NCBI GenBank assembly: GCA_902464195.1
Contig: CABQJB010000095.1
Span: 1 to 7,813 of the forward strand
From: an uncultured Megasphaera sp.
GTDB lineage: Bacteria > Bacillota > Negativicutes > Veillonellales > Megasphaeraceae
DNA length: 7,813 nucleotides
Direction: 5' to 3'
The position numbers and the translations under genes are program-made. The notes beneath the pieces were generated by a model. That model worked only from the letters and a program-made list of their open reading frames with translations. It did no database searches and was not told the origin of the DNA. Each line of letters starts with the position of its first letter. The first letter of the stretch is position 1. This document shows, piece by piece, positions 1 through 3,745 of the stretch.

Positions 1-2
1 AT

Positions 3-191
3 CAGCCCCTGACCGGCGGCAGCAGTACCGTCCAGGGCCGGCTCCTTGTCATCGAGCCCCTGGACGGGCGGCCCTTTTTCTCCCGGACCGGCCAGTCCGT
101 ACAGGTCGCCTTTCTCTTAAAAGATAGGCGGAGCGGCCTGGCCCGGCCCGTGCAGTTTGCCGTGTACCCCTTGAACGAAGGTGAATCATGA
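3..191 (+). CDS. C-terminal fragment of a probable minor prepilin-like protein (5' cut)
   Basis: The reading frame is open from the window edge and gives 62 residues ending ...VYPLNEGES before TGA at 189-191. That stop overlaps the ATG of the next gene (ATGA), so the two are translationally linked. The visible part is beta-rich and alternates polar and hydrophobic residues (RLLVIEPLDG, VQVAFLL), which suits the C-terminal globular domain of a type IV prepilin or pseudopilin. The N-terminal prepilin helix that would prove this lies outside the window. The assignment therefore rests mainly on the neighbours: a PilX/GspK-like gene and pilM-N-O-like genes directly downstream. It could be any secreted or pilus-associated protein. 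That the frame is coding is well supported by the codon pattern and the ATGA junction. Confidence 0.6.
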   Translation, partial: QPLTGGSSTVQGRLLVIEPLDGRPFFSRTGQSVQVAFLLKDRRSGLARPVQFAVYPLNEGES

Positions 192-622
192 AACGACGCA
201 ATGGTTTCTTTTCTTTTTCTATCATGACCGTCGCCGTCCTGACTTTGAGCCTGGCCCTGACGGCGGCGACTTTGGCGTGGCAGCATTTCCAGATGGCCCG
301 GACCTATGAAGAGACGGTACGGCTGACGTATTTGGCAGAAAGCGCCCTCTGTGAGGGTTGGACTCAGCTGCGGCAGGACCCGGACGCTTTCCTGGCCGGT
401 CAGGCTATCGCCGTCCCCCGGGCAGAAGGGCTGACTGACTCTGGGGACATCCTGTCCGTCCGCTGCCATTATCAGCCAGTTGGCCAGGCACCGGCCGGTT
501 ATCTGCAGGCCCGGGCCGCCGCGCCGGAATGGGGGGTACAGCAGACGTGCGGCCTCCATTTTACCGTGACGGCCGATGGACAGGGCCGGACCGTGCTGAA
601 CGGCGTGCAGTATGTCAATTAG
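188..622 (+). CDS. PilX/GspK-like minor pseudopilin candidate
   Basis: This 144-residue protein has a short basic N-terminus (MKRRNG), a hydrophobic helix at about residues 7-30, and a region (YLAESALCEGW, about 48-58) like the 'AAEAAL' stretch after the membrane helix in PilX- and GspK-type minor pilins. The rest is a small beta-rich periplasmic domain with three cysteines. A possible prepilin peptidase site is G6|F7. The +5 residue is Ser rather than the usual Glu; some GspK/PilX-type tip subunits are known to lack Glu5. The start is ATG 188 with AAGGTGA just upstream, overlapping the preceding stop. Its likely role, by inference, is a minor subunit priming a pilus or pseudopilus. An alternative is an ordinary single-pass membrane protein of the same operon. 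The function is not proven by any catalytic motif. Confidence 0.6.
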   Translation: MKRRNGFFSFSIMTVAVLTLSLALTAATLAWQHFQMARTYEETVRLTYLAESALCEGWTQLRQDPDAFLAGQAIAVPRAEGLTDSGDILSVRCHYQPVGQAPAGYLQARAAAPEWGVQQTCGLHFTVTADGQGRTVLNGVQYVN

Positions 623-637
623 CAGAGAGGTGAGCTT

Positions 638-1390
638 ATGTGGTGGCAACAAAATGCCTGTTTGTGGCTGAATGGACAATCTGTCCATCTTTTGAAGACG
701 AAACGGACCTGGTATGGACGCGTGGCTTTCCGCCAGGGCCATCGCGACTATGATGCGAGACGGGACCCGGACTGGATGGGCCAGGAAGGGGCCGTGCAGG
801 CCTGTCTGCCAGACCTTTTGCAGCGCTATGGCCTGGCCGGCTGGCGCCTGTGTATCCTCCTCGGCGGGCCGAGCGTCCTTTGGAAGCGCCTGTCCCTGGG
901 GACGACGGACCGGCAGGAAGCGGATGCCCTCATCGCCGGCGCCGGCCTGGTCAGTGAAGAAGGGCGGCCTTATGATTTCGAGGCGGCCTGTCCGGCAAAA
1001 AGCGGCAGGGACGGCGACTGGACGGTCGGAGCCTATCCGGCTGAATGTGTCGCTGCCATCTGCCGGGCTGCCGGTGCTGCCGGGGCTGTCGTCCAGTCCA
1101 TCGACTTGCTGCCCGCTTTTTTGGGCCGCCTTTGGCCATCCGGCACGGGGACCCTGGCTTTTCAAGAGGCACCTGATGGCCAGCAGCACCGGGTCCGCCT
1201 GCGCGACGGCCTGCCCCTGGCCTATGACGTACAGCCCGCTGTGCCGCCTGCTGATGGGCCGGCTTTCCGCTGGCTCCCGGATGGGATGGACGGGGCCGAC
1301 TGGCAGCCTGCCGGACCGAGCGCAGCTGTGCGCCGCCTGATGGAGGCCTACCAGTTGTCTCAAGCTACGGCCATTCTGGCTTTCTTGTGA
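638..1390 (+). CDS. pilM: Divergent, shortened PilM/GspL-like pilus assembly protein
   Basis: This 250-residue cytoplasmic protein has no signal peptide or membrane segment. PilM and the cytoplasmic part of GspL have an actin-like fold and dock onto PilN at the inner membrane. The match is by pattern: an N-terminal strand-turn-strand (CLWLNGQSVHLLK, about 8-20), a middle segment (LCILLGGPSVLWKRLSLG, about 70-87, followed by an acidic helix) as in PilM, and 'AGAAGAVVQSIDLLPAFLGRLW' at about 147-168 corresponding to the PilM 'aGL-x-ID-ALxR' stretch. It is shorter than usual PilM (about 350), and the phosphate-binding D-x-G-S-x-x-x-K of the first strand is not preserved (W-x-N-G). ATP binding is therefore doubtful. 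The position immediately before pilN is the strongest evidence. The start is ATG 638 with AGAGGTGA upstream. GspL-like cytoplasmic domain is an equivalent description. Confidence 0.6.
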   Translation: MWWQQNACLWLNGQSVHLLKTKRTWYGRVAFRQGHRDYDARRDPDWMGQEGAVQACLPDLLQRYGLAGWRLCILLGGPSVLWKRLSLGTTDRQEADALIAGAGLVSEEGRPYDFEAACPAKSGRDGDWTVGAYPAECVAAICRAAGAAGAVVQSIDLLPAFLGRLWPSGTGTLAFQEAPDGQQHRVRLRDGLPLAYDVQPAVPPADGPAFRWLPDGMDGADWQPAGPSAAVRRLMEAYQLSQATAILAFL

Positions 1391-1402
1391 GGAGGGAGAA
1401 TC

Positions 1403-1921
1403 ATGAAATGTAACCTCGTACCGGCCAACTACCGTCAGGACCATCGCCGCTGGCAGCGGCCGGCCTGTCTGGGACTGATGCTGATACTGACGGTCTGTAT
1501 CGGAGCCGGTCTCTTCTTTCAGTATCAGCTTCAACGGGAAAAAGCTTATTATACGGATTATCTTTATCCCGTGCAGCAGCAGATACAGCAGCACAATGAG
1601 TCCATCCGACGCAGCCAGGCCCTGGCTGATGGCGTTGGAAAAGGGCGGCATGAAGGCCCGCTGTTGACGCCTTCCCTGATGGTGGCCCTGGCGTCGTCCA
1701 AGCCCGACGGGCTCGTCGTCGAAGCTGTGAGCAGCCGGGCCGGCCGGGTCGTTGTCCAAGGCCGGGCGGCCGCGGCGGACCGGCCCCAGCAGTGGCAGCG
1801 GACCTTACAGCAGCAGGGCATCGGTCAGGCCGCCGTGACCAAAATGCAGCCCGACCAGGGCGAGGGAATCCCTTTTTCCCTGGAGGTGAGCCGTCGTGAA
1901 GGCATGGCGGAAAAAAGCTGA
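1403..1921 (+). CDS. pilN: PilN-like type IV pilus alignment-complex protein
   Basis: This 172-residue bitopic membrane protein begins MKCNLVPANYR, a divergent version of the PilN 'INLLP' cytoplasmic motif that binds PilM. A single transmembrane helix (about residues 22-40) follows, then a heptad-like, Gln-rich coiled-coil stretch (about 45-75) and a small ferredoxin-like periplasmic domain. In the last part, 'PDGLVVEAVSSRAGRVVVQGRA' and 'IPFSLEVS' are the strands expected of PilN. PilN pairs with PilO in the inner membrane and connects the cytoplasmic PilM with the periplasmic apparatus. The ATG at 1403 is preceded by GGAGGGAG at 1391-1398, 13 bases after the stop of the PilM-like gene. The gene overlaps the following pilO-like gene by 26 bases. 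Order and architecture make the call fairly safe despite low sequence conservation. Confidence 0.75.
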   Translation: MKCNLVPANYRQDHRRWQRPACLGLMLILTVCIGAGLFFQYQLQREKAYYTDYLYPVQQQIQQHNESIRRSQALADGVGKGRHEGPLLTPSLMVALASSKPDGLVVEAVSSRAGRVVVQGRAAAADRPQQWQRTLQQQGIGQAAVTKMQPDQGEGIPFSLEVSRREGMAEKS

Positions 1922-2345
1922 CTGGCAGCGGGTCTTTCCCGCCCTCGCCGTGATGACGGCATTAGCCATCTGCTTTGTCATCTCGTCGTATCATGCCTGG
2001 CAGAGCTGGCAGGGCGTCTGCAGCCAGTTAGCTCCGTATGCCCAGAGAGTCCAGCATCAGAAAAAGCGGGAAACGGCAAAGAGAGATGCTGTGCCTGATG
2101 TGGCGGCTTCCCTGGCGGCCCGGAACATCCAGCTCTTGTCGTGGCAGCAGTCAGGCCGCGAACGAGGCCGGCAGACGCTGGTCCTGTCCGGGACCTTTGA
2201 GGGCCTTTTGGCTTGGCTCAATGACTGGCCCAGGGCCTGCCCTCACGGGACCTGCCAGATCCTCCAGTGGGAACGGGGTGAAGGGAGCGGCGTCGTCACC
2301 GTCGAAATCTCGCCGGACGGAAAGGACGGGGCAGCCCTTCATTGA
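1896..2345 (+). CDS. pilO: PilO/GspM-like inner-membrane pilus assembly protein
   Basis: This 149-residue protein has a basic cytoplasmic N-terminus, one transmembrane helix (about residues 14-32), a helical stretch (about 35-75) and a C-terminal ferredoxin-like fold. The stretch 'LVLSGTFEGLLAWLNDWP' (about 96-113), followed by a strand ending 'VVTVEIS', matches the PilO pattern of a strand, a helix for single-substrate stacking, and a strand. It would heterodimerise with PilN. The start is GTG 1896 inside the end of pilN, chosen because GGAGGTGA at 1882-1889 lies six bases upstream. The stop codon TGA (2343-2345) is part of the -35 box of the next promoter. It is at the short end for PilO (usually about 200). 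No pilP or pilQ follows, so this is the last gene of the visible pilus cluster. Confidence 0.7.
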   Translation: MKAWRKKADWQRVFPALAVMTALAICFVISSYHAWQSWQGVCSQLAPYAQRVQHQKKRETAKRDAVPDVAASLAARNIQLLSWQQSGRERGRQTLVLSGTFEGLLAWLNDWPRACPHGTCQILQWERGEGSGVVTVEISPDGKDGAALH

Positions 2346-2371
2346 CAGGCTGACGCCGGGCATGATATAGT
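2342..2371 (+). promoter_or_regulatory. Strong sigma-70/sigma-A promoter of the B12 uptake operon
   Basis: TTGACA at 2342-2347 is a perfect -35 box. TATAGT at 2366-2371 is a five-of-six -10 box, 18 bases away. TGA directly before the -10 box (2363-2365) gives an extended -10 (TGN). Transcription should begin near 2377-2379, leaving a leader of about 335 bases before exbB. The -35 box contains the stop codon of the upstream pilO-like gene, so the two operons abut with no spacer. The call is made from consensus match and position upstream of a riboswitch; there is no transcript evidence here. Confidence 0.8.
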
Positions 2372-2419
2372 TATAGAGATGTCGGCACGTGAGCTGTATT
2401 GCCGCGTGTGAACATCACA

Positions 2420-2612
2420 ATCAATAGGTCAGGTGTCACAGACTCAATAGAGAAGCCGGTGCGATGCCGGCGCGGTCCCGCCGCTGTAGGGTGGAGCCAG
2501 GCTGCAACGATGTCACTGTACGAAGTATGGGAAGGCGCAGCCATGGCCATGAAGCCAAGCCAGAAGAACTGCCTGACGGATAATCACCGATAGACCTGCG
2601 AGCGATGGGAAG
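2420..2612 (+). ncRNA. Cobalamin (AdoCbl-type) riboswitch aptamer
   Basis: The canonical elements of the cobalamin riboswitch occur in order: an outer stem, GTCAGG (2428-2433) pairing with CCTGAC (2572-2577); an 'AATAGAGAA' joining segment; a GCCGG/CCGGC hairpin (2455-2459 with 2467-2471); the conserved GCGGTCCCGCC core (2472-2482); and the B12 box AAGCCAGAAGAACTGCC (2557-2573). The sequence ACCTGCG at 2594-2600 corresponds to the conserved 3' segment that closes the structure in E. coli btuB. The B12 box differs from the usual consensus by an A where GACCTGCC is common. The element binds adenosylcobalamin or related corrinoids and shuts off expression when they are abundant. Here it lies between a promoter and exbB, so it governs the whole exbB-to-permease operon. 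Exact ends are approximate. Confidence 0.93.
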
Positions 2613-2615
2613 GAG
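2607..2615 (+). promoter_or_regulatory. Antiterminator arm of the cobalamin riboswitch
   Basis: GGGAAGGAG can form nine continuous pairs (two of them G-U) with CTCCTTTTC at 2658-2666, which is the 3' arm plus U-tract of the terminator. This pairing and the terminator hairpin are mutually exclusive. It is the predicted ON state; when cobalamin stabilises the aptamer immediately upstream, this arm would be less available and the terminator would form. This is my pairing by eye and has not been folded by program. Confidence 0.6.
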
Positions 2616-2633
2616 ATTGTAAAAAAGATACGT

Positions 2634-2668
2634 AAGGGAGCTGTCGCTACAAGACGGCTCCTTTTCTG
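2634..2668 (+). terminator. Intrinsic terminator of the riboswitch expression platform
   Basis: GGAGCTGTC (2637-2645) pairs with GACGGCTCC (2653-2661) as a nine-base stem with one G-U pair, around a seven-base loop. TTTTC follows, and AAG upstream extends the stem into the U-tract. It lies between the aptamer and exbB, with no coding region before it, so it acts as a conditional attenuator rather than the end of an operon. Confidence 0.85.
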
Positions 2669-2703
2669 TTCATACCTTCATTCGACACGTCAGCAGGCCG
2701 GAC

Positions 2704-2717
2704 AGGAGGGTATTTTG
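2704..2717 (+). promoter_or_regulatory. Ribosome binding site that fixes a TTG start for exbB
   Basis: AGGAGGG at 2704-2710 lies four bases before TTG at 2715. No ATG or GTG is in frame within a good distance; the first in-frame ATG is codon 18, inside the first transmembrane helix. TTG is therefore the best start. Confidence 0.75.
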
Positions 2718-3329
2718 GAAGCGATTTTACAAGGTTTTCAGTTATTTCAGGCAGGTGGGCCGGTCATGTACCTGCTCCTGGCCTGTTCTCTCTTCGTCGG
2801 CTATATTGGCATCGAACGGGCGATTTTCTATGGAGACATGGACGCCGGGAAAGCCTTTGCCGAACAATTCTATACGCAGATGAAACTGCGGCGCTACGAA
2901 CAGGCCCAGCGCCTGGCCATGGACAGCCGCGGCGGCCTGCCCCTCATTTTACAGGATGTCTTCCAGCATCAGGCAGGTCCTGACGTCAAGGCCTTCGTCG
3001 AAATGCAGTCGGGCATCTTTGTGGCCAAACTGCGCCGCCGTCTCTATTATCTGAGCATCATCGTCACTATGGCGCCGCTCCTGGGGCTATTAGGGACGAT
3101 TAGCGGCATGATCCGTTCTTTTAGTATCCTCAACGTCCAGTCCGGCCAGGCCGCAGCTATTACCGGCGGCGTCGGCGAAGCGCTCATCGCCACGGCTTTC
3201 GGCCTCTGCGTCGCCATCCTGGCCTTGGCTGTCCATTCTTATTTCACCCAGCGCCTGGACCGTATCATTACGGATATGGAAATGTGTTTTTCCGCATTGG
3301 AAACGATGCCTGTGAAAGCGGGGCAGTGA
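2715..3329 (+). CDS. exbB: ExbB, MotA/TolQ/ExbB proton-channel subunit
   Basis: ExbB forms the pentameric inner-membrane channel that, with ExbD, uses the proton motive force to drive TonB-dependent outer-membrane transport. The 204-residue protein has the family layout: a first membrane helix at about 14-36 (GGPVMYLLLACSLFVGYIG), a cytoplasmic loop of about 75 residues, and two further helices at about 112-135 and 155-178. The two signature segments are clear: APLLGLLGTISGMIRSF (about 116-132) and the TM3 motif GGVGEALIATAFGL with the conserved Glu and Thr. Length is normal for the short ExbB type. It starts at TTG and is the first gene of the riboswitch-controlled operon, with exbD following after two bases. 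Riboswitch control ties this copy to corrinoid uptake. TolQ is an alternative but is disfavoured by the neighbours. Confidence 0.93.
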   Translation: MEAILQGFQLFQAGGPVMYLLLACSLFVGYIGIERAIFYGDMDAGKAFAEQFYTQMKLRRYEQAQRLAMDSRGGLPLILQDVFQHQAGPDVKAFVEMQSGIFVAKLRRRLYYLSIIVTMAPLLGLLGTISGMIRSFSILNVQSGQAAAITGGVGEALIATAFGLCVAILALAVHSYFTQRLDRIITDMEMCFSALETMPVKAGQ

Positions 3330-3331
3330 CC

Positions 3332-3745
3332 ATGCGCCTCCGCAATCTTCGTGATTTTGAACGGCCGTCGATTATGATTATCCCCATGATCGACATCATG
3401 TTCTTTTTACTGGTCTTCTTCATGATGACGTCCCTGTCCATGGTCGACCTGCACAGCCTCGGCGTCCAGCTGCCGCGGGCTTCGGCCGCCCAGGCCCAGC
3501 CGTCGGCCCAGTACGTCGTGACCTTGAAGGCCGACGGGTCCCTGTGGCTCAACGGACAGCCCGTCGGGACCGATGAACTCCTGGCTTCGGCTCGGGAACA
3601 GCAGCGCCAGGACAGCGCCTTCCGTGTCGTCCTCTGTGCCGACCGGGGCCTCGATTATGGCCAGGTCGCCGACGTCCTCGATGCCTTCAAGCGGGCCGGT
3701 ATTGCCCGTATCGGCCTGGCCGCCGACAAGGGGGGACAGCCGTGA
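3332..3745 (+). CDS. exbD: ExbD, TonB-system energy transducer subunit
   Basis: This 137-residue protein has a short cytoplasmic tail, one transmembrane helix (about residues 14-33) and a periplasmic domain, the standard ExbD/TolR plan. The helix contains IIPMIDIMFFLLVFF; its Asp21 corresponds to the essential proton-carrying Asp25 of E. coli ExbD. The periplasmic part shows the expected strand-helix pattern (YVVTLKADGSLWLNGQPV, then FRVVLCADRGLDYGQVADVL). The ATG at 3332 is chosen over in-frame starts further upstream because those would add a polar tail overlapping exbB and ExbD proteins usually begin shortly before the helix. The ribosome site is weak (GCGGGG), so coupling to exbB translation, two bases away, is likely. 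The last bases (GTGA) overlap the start of the next gene. Confidence 0.93.
   Translation: MRLRNLRDFERPSIMIIPMIDIMFFLLVFFMMTSLSMVDLHSLGVQLPRASAAQAQPSAQYVVTLKADGSLWLNGQPVGTDELLASAREQQRQDSAFRVVLCADRGLDYGQVADVLDAFKRAGIARIGLAADKGGQP
3668..3685 (+). repeat. 18-base repeat, copy 1 (in exbD)
   Basis: GCCGACGTCCTCGATGCC encodes ADVLDA near the end of ExbD. An identical copy in the same codon phase lies at 4297-4314 in the receptor gene. Confidence 0.7.

Noticed and set aside
714..1340. Overlapping + strand open frame inside the PilM-like gene
   Set aside because: It is fully nested in another frame, lacks a ribosome site and has a Ser/Pro/Arg-rich composition typical of an out-of-frame reading.
2..1759. 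A 585-codon open frame on the minus strand facing the pilus genes
   Set aside because: It is antisense to four well-ordered + strand genes with good ribosome sites. Its translation is rich in Arg, Gln, Pro and Gly without domains, as expected from a GC-rich shadow frame.
2383..2404. Short inverted repeat (CGGCA/TGCCG) near the 5' end of the leader
   Set aside because: A five-base stem with a 12-base loop is too weak to claim as a regulatory element; it may simply be unstructured leader before the aptamer.
2399..2593. Small open frame (64 codons) across the riboswitch
   Set aside because: It lies entirely within the structured cobalamin aptamer, has no ribosome site and is explained by conserved RNA bases.
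3284..3331. Longer ExbD start inside exbB
   Set aside because: It would add 16 non-conserved residues overlapping exbB; the ATG at 3332 gives the normal ExbD length and N-terminus.
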